A stretch of 45,925 nucleotides of DNA from Verrucomicrobiia bacterium (GCA_030431475.1 JAUIJD010000036.1:1-45925), one strand, 5' to 3'; shown: positions 25,934-33,920, counted from the stretch's first letter. Numbers and translations are program-made. Notes: generated from the letters alone by a model not told the origin.

Positions 25934-26949
25934 GAGTCCTGCTGATCCTGATCCTTTTCGGGATCTCCGCAACCGAGCTTGTCGCCCATCGCGTGCAGGT
26001 GCCGGAACTGCGGCTGGAGGAGATCGGGCCACGGACCTACCGGATCAAGTATCTGGTGCGGATCGGGGACGGAATCCACCAACCGCCGCCGATCCTGCCG
26101 GAGCACTGCCGTTACCTGAACCGTGCCGAGGCCGAGCCGGCACCGGAGGGGCGGGTGATGCTGGATTTCAAGGCGGAGGGGCGGCCCTTGGCGGTCGGGG
26201 ATCAACTGAAACTGCCCTGGAATCGTGAAGGGGTGATGGCCACGGCGATCTGGCGGAACGGGACGACCGCACGCCAGTATGTGCCGGCCGACGGAGACGC
26301 CATCACCATCGATGTCGGCGATCTGGCGGCGGGATCGGGGACCTCATGGCGTCGAGCGACCCGCTTTCTCGGGTTGGGCTTCTCGCACATCTTGGAGGGC
26401 ATCGATCACCTGCTCTTCGTCGGTGGTTTGCTGCTGCTGGCGGGAATCGGACGAAAGGTCTTTCTCGTGGTGACGGCGTTCACCGCCGCCCACAGCCTGA
26501 CGCTTGCCCTGTCGGTCTTCGACGTGCTGCGGCTCTCGCCGGAGGTGGTCGAGCCGCTGATCGCGTTGAGCATCGCCGTGCTGGCCGCCGAGGTCGTCCT
26601 CAAGCACCGCGGCGAGGAAACCTGGGTGGCGCGTCACCCGTGGCCGGTGGTGTTCACCTTCGGGCTGGTCCATGGCCTGGGTTTCGCAGGCGTTCTCGGG
26701 GAGATGGGGCTTTCGAACGAGTCCATTCCCCAGGCGCTTCTGTTCTTCAATCTCGGTGTCGAACTCGGGCAACTGATATTCCTGGTGGTGCTCGCCGCCG
26801 TGGTCCTCAGTCTTTCCCGGCTCGGATTTCACCCGCGGCATGGCGAGCGCGCGCGGATCACCGTGGCCTACGCGGTCGGGGTCCTCGCCGCGTGTTGGAC
26901 GGTGTCTCGGCTGGAGTGGCTTTGGATGGGGTTGCCCCTCCTGTCGTGA
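25930..26949 (+). CDS. HupE/UreJ-type membrane protein
   Basis: 339 residues. A signal-like N-terminus (MRVLLILILFGISATELVA) is followed by a roughly 120-residue extracytoplasmic beta-rich domain and then a C-terminal membrane domain with about six hydrophobic segments. The HupE/UreJ signatures are GFSHILEGIDHLLFVGGLLL, FTAAHSLTLALSV and FGLVHGLGFAGVLGEMGL, rich in membrane-embedded histidines that are thought to handle nickel or cobalt. Some family members belong to nickel uptake for hydrogenase or urease, but no such enzyme is in this window, so the transported ion is uncertain. The start overlaps the parvulin-like gene by four bases. Two strong GC hairpins follow the stop codon directly. 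Confidence 0.87.
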   Translation: MRVLLILILFGISATELVAHRVQVPELRLEEIGPRTYRIKYLVRIGDGIHQPPPILPEHCRYLNRAEAEPAPEGRVMLDFKAEGRPLAVGDQLKLPWNREGVMATAIWRNGTTARQYVPADGDAITIDVGDLAAGSGTSWRRATRFLGLGFSHILEGIDHLLFVGGLLLLAGIGRKVFLVVTAFTAAHSLTLALSVFDVLRLSPEVVEPLIALSIAVLAAEVVLKHRGEETWVARHPWPVVFTFGLVHGLGFAGVLGEMGLSNESIPQALLFFNLGVELGQLIFLVVLAAVVLSLSRLGFHPRHGERARITVAYAVGVLAACWTVSRLEWLWMGLPLLS

Positions 26950-26993
26950 GGCGGCGGGCCGCCGCCAGCACGGCCTGCCCCGGGCCGGGGCAG
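26950..26993. repeat. Double GC hairpin between convergent genes
   Basis: Two consecutive stem-loops lie between the HupE/UreJ stop and the nagZ stop: GGCGGC-GGGCC-GCCGCC (26950-26966) and CTGCCCCG-GGC-CGGGGCAG (26975-26993, perfect 8-bp stem). There is no T-run on the plus strand, so this is not a standard intrinsic terminator, but it may block readthrough from both sides. The second hairpin runs on into CAGCCACC (26991-26998), the same sequence that ends both hairpin copies in nadE. Confidence 0.65.
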
Positions 26994-27000
26994 CCACCGT

Positions 27001-28095
27001 TTAGTAGTCCTCGACCGGGGAGCGGGCGGCGTTTTCGGGGCTCTGCTCGTCGGCGGCCTGCTCGCCCAGGGTATCGATGCGGAGCTGGCGGACTTCCAGG
27101 TCGAGCGCCTGGTGGGCGGCGATGCTGAAGGTCTGCGGCGGAGCGAGGCGCTGCTTGAAACGGTCGAGGTTCTCGAGGGCGGGGTCGAGCTCGGGGGCCT
27201 TCATCGACTCGAGGGTCCGGAGTGCATCTTCCGCAGCCTCGAGGCGGTGGCAGATCATGACGAAGTCGTTGCCGGCGTTGACGGAGCGGCGGATGGTCTC
27301 GTCCCACGAGAAGGTGTTGAGGATGGCGCCCATGTCGAGGTCGTCGGTCATGACGAGGCCCTCGAAACCGAGGTCGCCACGCAGGCAGTCGCGGATGACG
27401 GCGGTGGAGAGCGAGGCCGGATTCTTCTCGGCGTCGAAGCACGGATAGTGGGCGTGGCCGATCATCATGCTGTCGACCTTGTCGGCGAAGTGGCGGAAGA
27501 CGGCGAGCTCGGTGGCATCGAGTTCGGCTCGGGTGCGGTCGATGCGCGGCAGGTCGTGATGGGGATCCAGCCCGGCGAAGGTGTAGCCGGGGAAATGCTT
27601 GCCGCAGGAGAGGATGCCGTGGTCGGCCATCCCGGCGCGGAAGAGCTCGGCCTTGTCGAGGGTCTCCCCGACCGACTTGCCCCAGCAGCGGCCCTTGAGG
27701 GAGTTGTCGGCCTCATCGTCGAAGGAAATGTCGAGGACCGGACACAGGTCGAGGTTGAAGCCGAAGAGGCGGAGCAGCCGTCCGGTGAGGTCGCCGTGGC
27801 GGCGGATCAGGTCGGCGTCGTCCTTCTCGCGGAGCTGCTGGGCGCTCGGAGGTTCGTGACCGATGAGGCGCAGGCGAGAGACGCGTCCGCCTTCCTGGTC
27901 GATGGTGATGACCGGTTCGACGGGGGAGAGATCGCGCAGGTCGTCGACGAGTTTGCGGAGCTGGGAGGCGCTCTCGATGTTGCGGCCGAAGAGGATGAAG
28001 CCGCCGGGCTGGAGTTTGCGCAGGCGGGCGGCGGTGGCGCTGTCGAGTTCGGTGCCGGGGACACCGATGAGGAGGAGTTGATTGGGCTGGCTCAC
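27001..28095 (-). CDS. nagZ: Beta-N-acetylhexosaminidase, glycoside hydrolase family 3
   Basis: 364 residues from the GTG at 28095. The frame is open to an ATG at 28137, but the 14 extra residues are encoded by a hairpin and a heptamer array, and known NagZ proteins begin near the sequence after the GTG. It removes N-acetylglucosamine from muropeptides during cell-wall recycling. The GH3 NagZ signature is complete: TIDQEGGRVSRLR, SCGKHFPG (KHFPG at 166-170) with D177 and H180 in the following flexible loop (DPHHDLP) as the Asp/His acid-base dyad, HAHYP, and the nucleophile D251 in VMTDDLDMGAI. No signal peptide, so cytoplasmic. It lies at the end of a minus-strand run with DUF3293 and an aldo/keto reductase. 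The last roughly 40 residues, rich in Glu/Ala, are not conserved. Confidence 0.92.
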   Translation of the reverse strand: MSQPNQLLLIGVPGTELDSATAARLRKLQPGGFILFGRNIESASQLRKLVDDLRDLSPVEPVITIDQEGGRVSRLRLIGHEPPSAQQLREKDDADLIRRHGDLTGRLLRLFGFNLDLCPVLDISFDDEADNSLKGRCWGKSVGETLDKAELFRAGMADHGILSCGKHFPGYTFAGLDPHHDLPRIDRTRAELDATELAVFRHFADKVDSMMIGHAHYPCFDAEKNPASLSTAVIRDCLRGDLGFEGLVMTDDLDMGAILNTFSWDETIRRSVNAGNDFVMICHRLEAAEDALRTLESMKAPELDPALENLDRFKQRLAPPQTFSIAAHQALDLEVRQLRIDTLGEQAADEQSPENAARSPVEDY

Positions 28096-28099
28096 GCGG

Positions 28100-28114
28100 C
28101 GAGGCTGCGCCTCG
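28100..28114. repeat. Hairpin at the nagZ start
   Basis: Perfect stem CGAGGC-TGC-GCCTCG, four bases before the proposed GTG start of nagZ on the minus strand. It could hide or expose the ribosome entry region; it has no T-run and no obvious terminator role. Confidence 0.55.
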
Positions 28115-28146
28115 AAGAGCCAAGTGAGAAGTGCCAAGTGCGAAGC
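28112..28146 (-). repeat. Heptamer array upstream of nagZ
   Basis: Five degenerate 7-nt units in register on the plus strand: TCGAAGA, GCCAAGT, GAGAAGT, GCCAAGT, GCGAAGC. AAG occupies positions 4-6 of every unit. The array lies between the DUF3293 stop and the nagZ start. Confidence 0.7.
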
Positions 28147-28167
28147 GGCTCTCTGGCCGGTTCCGCA

Positions 28168-28554
28168 TCAGTCGATCCGTTCGGAGAACGAGCCGAGCGC
28201 TTCGCGGGGAGTGCCGGGGGAGGCGATGAGGTGGAGCTGGTTGTTTTCGATCCACCACAGGGCGCGTTGTTTGAAGCGGCGGGCGATGGCGAGGGCGGTG
28301 TCGAGGTCGGTGACGACCGCCCATCCGGGTTCGGCGTGCGAGTGGTCGGGGGCGTGACCGGTGGCCCGGAAGTGGGGGAGGAGCTTGCGCTCCAGAAGTC
28401 GGCGCAGGCGGTGGTCCGCGGTCGCGTTCATCCGCGGGGACCAACGCCGGTCCATGGGGTTGTGGGCGGTGATGATGGCAAAGCGCGACGGCAGCGGGGC
28501 CGGCGCTATCTCAAGGGAGAAACGGGTCTCGTAGTAGTTCGAGGGAAAGCTCAC
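28168..28554 (-). CDS. DUF3293 domain protein
   Basis: 128 residues, matching the typical length of DUF3293 proteins. Features of the family are an early FAIITAHNPMDRRWS segment (the usual form is ITAWNP), a following Asn and a helix rich in Leu/Arg (MNATADHRLRRLLERKL), HAEPGWAVV (the conserved Glu-Pro-x-x-x-V strand) and ALAIARRFKQRALWW near the end. The function of the family is unknown; there is no signal peptide or membrane segment. Its start overlaps the stop of the aldo/keto reductase gene by four bases, so translation is coupled, and the next gene is nagZ. A link to cell-wall recycling is only positional. Confidence 0.75.
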   Translation of the reverse strand: MSFPSNYYETRFSLEIAPAPLPSRFAIITAHNPMDRRWSPRMNATADHRLRRLLERKLLPHFRATGHAPDHSHAEPGWAVVTDLDTALAIARRFKQRALWWIENNQLHLIASPGTPREALGSFSERID

Positions 28555-29543
28555 GCCGGCGCGATCTCATCGATGCGCTTGAGAAGCGCCTTGTCCAGAA
28601 GCGGACGCTTGAGGGCGTCGAGCGAGTCGTCGAGCTGGCTGACGGTGCGGGCGCCGATGAGGGCGGAGGTGACCGCCTTCTTCTGCAGCACCCAGCGCAG
28701 GGCGAGGTGGTGCAGTGGCATGCCGGCGTCGTCGGCGAGGTCGCCGAGCTGGCGGAGACGTTCCTGCTGCTCCTCGACCTGTTCGGTTTGCAGGAATCCC
28801 TCGGCCCGGTCGGCGCGGGACCCCTTCGGGATGCCATCGACATACTTGCCGGTGAGCATGCCCTGGGCGAGCGGGCTGAAGACGATGGAGCCGATGCCGT
28901 TCTCATCCAGCCACTCGTGGATGCCCTTCGACTCCGGCCAGCGGTTGAGGATGGAATAGGGCGGCTGATAGATCAGGCAGGGGGTGCCGAGCTCGGCGAG
29001 CATCCTGACCGCCTTCTTGAGGCGCTTGAGCGGATACTTCGAGAGGCCGACGTAAAGGGCCTTGCCCTGGCGGACGGCACTGGCGAGCGCGCCCATGGTT
29101 TCCTCAAGCGGCGTGTTGGGATCGGGGCAGTGGGAGTAGAAGATGTCGACATACTCGAGGCGGAGGCGCTTGAGCGACTGGTCGAGGGAGGAAAGCAGGT
29201 GCTTGCGCGAGGCGAATTCGCCGTAGGGGCCATCCCACATGAGGTGGCCGGCCTTGGAGGAGATGACGAGTTCGTCGCGGTGGCAGGCGAAGTCCTCGGC
29301 GAGGAAGCGGCCGACGTTTTCCTCGGCGCTGCCGGGGGGCGGGCCGTAGTTGTTGGCGAGGTCGAAATGGGTGACGCCGCGGTCGAACGCGCGCCGGAGG
29401 ATGGCGCGGGCTTCATCGAGGTCGTCGGTGTGGCCGAAGTTGTGCCAGCAGCCGAGGGAAATCTCGGGAAGCCGGAGCCCGGAAGTGCCGCAGCGGCGGT
29501 AGGGCATGCGGGCGTCGTAGCGGTCGGGGTCGGCGTGATACAT
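28551..29543 (-). CDS. Aldo/keto reductase, YghZ/KCNAB-like
   Basis: 330 residues from the ATG at 29543. The frame is open to 29729, but that extension is encoded by the heptamer array, so it is rejected. It is an NADPH-dependent reductase with a TIM-barrel fold. The catalytic tetrad is visible: Asp and Tyr in FDLANNYGPPPGSAEENVG, Lys in VISSKAGHLMWDGPYG and His in VDIFYSHCPDPNTPLEE. The cofactor-binding end shows VFSPLAQGMLTGKY and ALIGARTVSQLDD. The WDGPYGE loop and NYGPPPGSAEE sequence are typical of the YghZ branch, whose E. coli member reduces L-glyceraldehyde 3-phosphate and methylglyoxal. It is first of a minus-strand run with DUF3293 and nagZ. The start codon itself lies at the edge of a heptamer array. 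Confidence 0.9.
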   Translation of the reverse strand: MYHADPDRYDARMPYRRCGTSGLRLPEISLGCWHNFGHTDDLDEARAILRRAFDRGVTHFDLANNYGPPPGSAEENVGRFLAEDFACHRDELVISSKAGHLMWDGPYGEFASRKHLLSSLDQSLKRLRLEYVDIFYSHCPDPNTPLEETMGALASAVRQGKALYVGLSKYPLKRLKKAVRMLAELGTPCLIYQPPYSILNRWPESKGIHEWLDENGIGSIVFSPLAQGMLTGKYVDGIPKGSRADRAEGFLQTEQVEEQQERLRQLGDLADDAGMPLHHLALRWVLQKKAVTSALIGARTVSQLDDSLDALKRPLLDKALLKRIDEIAPA

Positions 29544-29569
29544 GATGGAAGATGGTGGATGGTGGATCT
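29542..29569 (+). repeat. Heptamer array at the aldo/keto reductase start (left arm of an inverted pair)
   Basis: Four units in register: ATGATGG, AAGATGG, TGGATGG, TGGATCT. Positions 29545-29569 pair with 29691-29715 over 25 positions with four mismatches, two of which are G-U compatible. The array overlaps the reductase start codon (29541-29543). Confidence 0.75.
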
Positions 29570-29690
29570 CCGGTGATGGGGGTTTTGGGCTCTCGATCTT
29601 GAGGTGGCGGAGGCTGGGGGTTGGGCTGCCGATTTCATCATCGGCGGTCCGTCCGAGGACGCCGGCGCGGTGGGTGGAGTTCGAATCGTG

Positions 29691-29755
29691 ATATCTACCA
29701 TCTACCATCCTCCATCCTCCATCCTCCATCCTCCATCCACCATCCGTGATCTACA
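29691..29755 (+). repeat. Heptamer array at the M48 protease stop (right arm of an inverted pair)
   Basis: Nine units in register from 29693: ATCTACC twice, ATCCTCC four times, then ATCCACC, ATCCGTG and ATCTACA. The last unit contains the stop codon of the M48 gene (TAG on the minus strand at 29753-29751). The first part pairs with 29545-29569. The 121 bases between the arms are non-coding and hold a hairpin GCCGAT-TTCATC-ATCGGC (29628-29645) close to the centre. Confidence 0.8.
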
Positions 29756-31007
29756 ATCTCAGGGCGGCGAGGGCCCGGAGGCGTTCGGGAAGGGGCGGGT
29801 GGGAGTAGTCGAGGATGACGCGGAGGCGATGCGGAGTGAGGTTGGAGAGGTTCTTGGCGGAGAGTTTCTTCAGCGCGCTGATGAGGGCTTCGGGGCCATC
29901 GACGGCCTTCGAGGCGAAGGCGTCGGCTTCGAACTCGTGCTTGCGGGACCACGCGTGGGCGAAGACGCCGAGCAGGCGGCTGGCGGGACTGAAGAGGATC
30001 CCGAAGAGCACCAGCCCGACGGCGGGGGTGATCTTGGCGACGCCGAAAGCCTCGAAAAGCTGGCCGGCGAAGGCGCCGTCTTCATCGACGGCAAGGCCGA
30101 GGAGGAAGAAGAGGACGGCACTCTGGACGATGGAGACGCCGAGCCGCTGGATGATGTGGCGGCACTTGAAATGGCCGATCTCGTGGGCGAGCACGGCGAC
30201 GAGTTCGTCGTCGGTCTGCTCCTCGACCAGCGTGTCGTAGAGGGCAATGCGCTTGGTCTTGCCGAAACCGGTGAAGTAGGCGTTGGCCTTGGTCGAGCGC
30301 TTGGAGCCGTCCATCACCGAGATTTCCCCGATCGGGAAGCCGCACTTCTGCGCCATGGTCTCGATGGAGGACCGCAGAGGACCGTCGGGCATGGGCTCGA
30401 ATTTGTTGAAGAGCGGCAGGATGAGGCTGGGTGCGAGCCACATGAGGAGAATCTGGACGACGGTGAACAAGGCCCACGCCCACAGCCAGGCGAACTCGAC
30501 GTGGCCGAAGATCCAGAGGATGCCGGCGGCCAGCGGGAGGCCGAGGATGGCGGAGAGGAGGAGGTTCTTGATCTGGTCGATGATGAAGGTCTTCGGGGTC
30601 GTGCGGTTGAAGCCGAAGCGTTCCTCGATGACGAAGGTCGAGTAGATTGAGAGCGGGAGGTGGACCAGATAGTGGCCGACGAAGATCAGGGAGAGGAAGG
30701 CGAGGCCGGCGGGGATCCCGTTGCCGAGCCAGGAGCGGGTGAGGTCGTCGAGCCAGCCGAATCCGCCGGCGAACCAGAAGGCGAGCAGGGTGAAGAGCGA
30801 GACGATGGACTCGATGATGCCGAAGCGGGCGTTGGCGCGGGTGTAGCTCTGGGACTGGGCGTACTTGTCGGCGTCGAAGACGTCGGCGAGTTCCTCGGGC
30901 GGATCGGGTTTGAGCGATCCGAGATTGAGCAGGGTGGCGACGAAATCGAGGTTCCACAGCGCGAGCAGTGCGATGAGGATGATGATGCCGAGCGTGTTCG
31001 GTTCCAT
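29751..31007 (-). CDS. M48 family membrane metalloprotease, CAAX prenyl protease 1 (Ste24)-like
   Basis: 418 residues from the ATG at 31007; the upstream open stretch to 31163 is antisense to the lipoprotein gene and is rejected. It is an integral membrane zinc protease with about seven hydrophobic segments. The zinc site is HEIGH (275-279, in VLAHEIGHFKCRH) with the third ligand in EFEAD (357-361). The STKANAYFTGFG segment and FNKFEPMPDGPLR match Ste24/CAAX protease 1 relatives rather than the shorter HtpX. Bacteria generally lack prenylated CAAX substrates, so the natural role is likely membrane-protein quality control or peptide cleavage; this is inference. The stop codon lies inside a heptamer array. 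Divergent from a lipoprotein gene with 67 bases between. Confidence 0.9.
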   Translation of the reverse strand: MEPNTLGIIILIALLALWNLDFVATLLNLGSLKPDPPEELADVFDADKYAQSQSYTRANARFGIIESIVSLFTLLAFWFAGGFGWLDDLTRSWLGNGIPAGLAFLSLIFVGHYLVHLPLSIYSTFVIEERFGFNRTTPKTFIIDQIKNLLLSAILGLPLAAGILWIFGHVEFAWLWAWALFTVVQILLMWLAPSLILPLFNKFEPMPDGPLRSSIETMAQKCGFPIGEISVMDGSKRSTKANAYFTGFGKTKRIALYDTLVEEQTDDELVAVLAHEIGHFKCRHIIQRLGVSIVQSAVLFFLLGLAVDEDGAFAGQLFEAFGVAKITPAVGLVLFGILFSPASRLLGVFAHAWSRKHEFEADAFASKAVDGPEALISALKKLSAKNLSNLTPHRLRVILDYSHPPLPERLRALAALRL

Positions 31008-31074
31008 GGGTGAAGCGGAGGATGCACCCGCTCGGCGGCAGGGCAAGTGCGGGCTGGTCAGGTCGCTGCGGGCG

Positions 31075-31704
31075 ATGGATGCTCGGCGGATGAAATGTGG
31101 GCTCGCGTTGCTGCCGATCCTCCTGCTCGCCTCGTGCATGGGGCTGAAGGCGACCAAACACACCTATGCGGGGCCGGCCCGCGGCGTGGAACTCGGCGGC
31201 GCCGAGGTGCGGGTGGCCTTCCGGCCGGAGGGCACGCGGCCCGGGTCGGTGATGGTCAGCGCGATGGTGGTCGGCGGGGGGTATGCCGTGCTCGACGGTC
31301 CGTTTCGCTGGCGGGTCGAGGCCTTGGGCGAGGCGGAAAGGCACGAGTCGCTGACCGTGCACCGGATCCGCACGCGAACGACCCGGACGGGTCGCGACGA
31401 GTGGTTTCCGGCCTCGGAGCTCGGGAAAGTGGCGGAGTTCCGGCCGCTGAAGGGCAAGCCGGGGGTGGTGCGGGCGCGCTATCCGATCCCCGGGCTTCTC
31501 AAGGTGATGCCGGAGGAGGACGGCGCGCTGGATGTCTGGGTCGACGCCTCGGTTTCCGGCCCCGGAGGTCGGACACGGCGGGTGTTGAAGTTCCGGATGG
31601 AGGCGACGGAGAAGGACGCCAGCGAGGTGGTTTTCCTGCCGACCGAGATCGCCGAGGGGCTGACCACGGACCCGGCGGACTGGGACGATCCGATGTGGGA
31701 TTGA
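31075..31704 (+). CDS. Lipoprotein of unknown function
   Basis: 209 residues from the ATG at 31075; the ATG at 31090 is an equally possible start. A lipoprotein signal peptide ends in the lipobox LLAS-C (MKCGLALLPILLLASCMGLK), so the mature protein would be acylated and membrane-attached, with no Asp at +2. The mature part is beta-rich and contains AGPARGVELGGAEVRVAFRP, GGGYAVLDGPFRWRVEALG and a C-terminal segment on conversion to a target number of residues that I cannot assign. No enzyme motif is recognised. It is followed by a PBP2-like gene that has its own promoter-like sequence, so it may be monocistronic. A cell-envelope role is suggested only by the lipobox and neighbourhood. Confidence 0.75.
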   Translation: MDARRMKCGLALLPILLLASCMGLKATKHTYAGPARGVELGGAEVRVAFRPEGTRPGSVMVSAMVVGGGYAVLDGPFRWRVEALGEAERHESLTVHRIRTRTTRTGRDEWFPASELGKVAEFRPLKGKPGVVRARYPIPGLLKVMPEEDGALDVWVDASVSGPGGRTRRVLKFRMEATEKDASEVVFLPTEIAEGLTTDPADWDDPMWD

Positions 31705-31707
31705 GCG

Positions 31708-31736
31708 TTGCCGTTCCGGCAGGGAGCCCTTAGTTT
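31708..31736 (+). promoter_or_regulatory. Candidate promoter of the PBP2-like gene
   Basis: TTGCCG (31708-31713) and TAGTTT (31731-31736) are exactly 17 nt apart. The -10 box ends five bases before the ATG at 31742, so the transcript would begin at or next to the start codon. No Shine-Dalgarno sequence is present. Confidence 0.5.
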
Positions 31737-31741
31737 CCGCC

Positions 31742-33814
31742 ATGCTTCGTCGTCTTGCTGTCCTGCTCTGCTCGGCCGTCGCCATGGCTGGTGCGCAGGG
31801 ACTGCCCGTGTCCGCGGAAACGGACTCGGGCGCACCCTCGGCCGACGACGCTTCGATCTTCAACCGCAGGAACGCCCGGACCATCACCCTCAAGATCCCG
31901 GCTCCGCGGGGGCCCATCGTCGACCGGGAGGGCTATCCCTTCGCGCAGAACCGGGTGGCCTACCAACTGGTGCTCCAGTACGAGCAGTTCCAGGTCGAGG
32001 ATCGGGAATCGGTCGTCGCCTGGGGACGGCAGCGCATCGAGATGGCGAAGGCGATCCATGATGCGGTTCGCGAGCCCGACGACGACGCCTTGTTCGAGCA
32101 CTACCGTCACCGCCGTTGGCTTCCCTACTACATCAGCCAGCCGATGAGCGCCTCGGAGGCCGAGGAGCTGCGTCCCAAGCTGACCCGGGGTCTCGAGCTG
32201 CGGGCCGTCTACGAACGCTACTATCCGGAGAAGTCGCTGGCGGCGCACATCATCGGCTACACCGGAAGCGTGGGGAAGTTGCCCAGCGGGCCGATCTTTC
32301 CCGACGAACCGCTGTGGGAACTGAGCGAGGGGAGGGCGGGCTTCGAGAAGATCTACGACGAGGAGCTCCGCGGGAAGCCCGCGACCCTTCACCTCCTTTT
32401 CAACGAGGAAGGTCGTGAACTGGAGCGGGAGCAGAAAGGTCAGCCCCGCGCCGGTGGGGCGGTGGTGAGCACCCTCAACATGCGCTGGCAGAAGCGTGCG
32501 GAGAAGGTGCTCGACTCGTATTCGAAACGGGGGGCGTTCGTCGTCATCGACGTGGCGACCGGCGAGGTGCTGGTGATGGCATCGAAGCCGAGCTTCGACC
32601 TGAACCTGTGGATTCCGGGCATCAGCGAGAAGGAGTACGCCGCGCTTCGGGAAGACCAGGACAAGCCTCTCTACGCGCGGGCCTTCCAGGGGGTCTACCC
32701 GCCAGCCTCGAGCTTCAAGCCCATCATCGCGCTCGCGGCCCTGAACGACGGAACCATCAGCGAGGACACCGCGATCAACTGCCCCGCGTATCTTCAGTAT
32801 GGCAACCACAAGCTGTGGAACTGGTCCCGTTCGCCCTACGGGAACCTGTCGGTGATTCCCGCGATCAAGTGGTCGAACAACCCGTGGTTCGCCCAGGTCG
32901 GGAACCGGGTCGGCTCCGGATCGTTTCTCGGTCTCGCACGCCGTCTCGGCTACGGAACGACCACCGACCTCCCGCTGATCGGCGAGGAGGCGGGCCTGAT
33001 TCCCACCGCGGCGTGGGTCCGCAAGCGCTACGGACGCCCGATCACCGAAGGGGACGCGGCGAACTGGTCGATCGGCCAGGGGGCGGTGCTTTCGACGCCC
33101 TTGCAGGTCGCGCAGGCGATGGCCGGCATCGCCAACGGGGGCGCGCTGCCGAAGTTGCACCTGATGATGCAGGTGCAGGATTCCTATGGACGGGTGATCC
33201 GGACCGCCCAACCGGAGCGTCGGCACTGGCTCGGGATCGAGCCGGAGGCGATCGCGATCGTCCGCGAGGGCATGCGACAGGTGGTCGACGGGGGCACCGG
33301 CCGGAGTGCCGGTCTCGGGTGGACCGAAGTGTGCGGCAAGACGGGGACCGGGCAGTGGGGGCCGGAGCGCAAGAAGCAGGGTGTCGCCTGGTTCGCCGGC
33401 TTTCTTCCCGCGGATGAACCGCGGCTCGCCTTCGCCGCGCTCTACGAGGGACGGCCCGGACAGAGCGTGAGTGGTGGACGAAACGCCGCGCCGATGGTTC
33501 CGGCCTTCTTCAACAGCTTCAAGGACGAGATCAAGGAGATGGTCGCGCCGGCACCGAAGGCGCTGCTGGTGGTCGACGAGGTGGAAGCGCAGGAGAACGA
33601 GGAGGGGATCATGCGCGCGATTCCGGTGGATCCGATCGAGCTCGAGGGCGCCGCACCGGTCGATCTCCCGCAGGAGGAAATCCCCCGGGCGCTGCCCGTG
33701 AATCCCGAGGATATCGAGGATGGCGATCTCGGCGGAAGCCCCGCGGAGGTTCCGGACGCCGCGGGCCAACTGGAGGGGATCGACCGGATCGACGGGATCG
33801 AGCGGGGGCCCTGA
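31742..33814 (+). CDS. Penicillin-binding protein 2-like peptidoglycan transpeptidase
   Basis: 690 residues. The transpeptidase domain (about 260-610) carries the three active-site motifs: S-x-x-K as SSFK at 323-326 in PPASSFKPI, SNN at 378-380 in IKWSNNPWF, and KTGT at 533-536 in CGKTGTGQW. The N-terminal dimerisation-type region shows APRGPIVDREGYPFAQN and RYYPEKSLAAHIIGYTGSVG, typical of PBP2 (MrdA), the elongation transpeptidase that works with RodA. Two features are unusual: the N-terminus (MLRRLAVLLCSAVAMAGAQG) looks like a cleavable signal peptide rather than the usual transmembrane anchor, and there is an acidic, Pro-rich tail of about 80 residues (IPVDPIELEGAAPVDLPQEE). No rodA or mreBCD genes flank it. 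The enzyme class is clear; whether it is the main elongation PBP2 is not. Confidence 0.9.
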   Translation: MLRRLAVLLCSAVAMAGAQGLPVSAETDSGAPSADDASIFNRRNARTITLKIPAPRGPIVDREGYPFAQNRVAYQLVLQYEQFQVEDRESVVAWGRQRIEMAKAIHDAVREPDDDALFEHYRHRRWLPYYISQPMSASEAEELRPKLTRGLELRAVYERYYPEKSLAAHIIGYTGSVGKLPSGPIFPDEPLWELSEGRAGFEKIYDEELRGKPATLHLLFNEEGRELEREQKGQPRAGGAVVSTLNMRWQKRAEKVLDSYSKRGAFVVIDVATGEVLVMASKPSFDLNLWIPGISEKEYAALREDQDKPLYARAFQGVYPPASSFKPIIALAALNDGTISEDTAINCPAYLQYGNHKLWNWSRSPYGNLSVIPAIKWSNNPWFAQVGNRVGSGSFLGLARRLGYGTTTDLPLIGEEAGLIPTAAWVRKRYGRPITEGDAANWSIGQGAVLSTPLQVAQAMAGIANGGALPKLHLMMQVQDSYGRVIRTAQPERRHWLGIEPEAIAIVREGMRQVVDGGTGRSAGLGWTEVCGKTGTGQWGPERKKQGVAWFAGFLPADEPRLAFAALYEGRPGQSVSGGRNAAPMVPAFFNSFKDEIKEMVAPAPKALLVVDEVEAQENEEGIMRAIPVDPIELEGAAPVDLPQEEIPRALPVNPEDIEDGDLGGSPAEVPDAAGQLEGIDRIDGIERGP

Positions 33815-33920
33815 ATCCCGGCATTTCAACGCTGGACCTCGGCGCCGGTTGGGCTCAAACACTTCGTGCGCCGCGCGCTGCAACAGCTTGCGGGGCGTCG
33901 TTTCAAACTACCTACCATCC

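Noticed and set aside
25930-26949. The HupE/UreJ gene as evidence of a hydrogenase or urease cluster.
   Set aside because: No hydrogenase, urease or nickel chaperone gene occurs anywhere in the window.
27112-28959. A 615-codon plus-strand frame across nagZ, DUF3293 and the aldo/keto reductase gene.
   Set aside because: It crosses three recognisable minus-strand genes and contains no motif of its own.
30082-31917. A 611-codon minus-strand frame over the M48, lipoprotein and PBP2 region.
   Set aside because: Pro/Arg-rich shadow; the other frames carry HEIGH, a lipobox and the PBP start.
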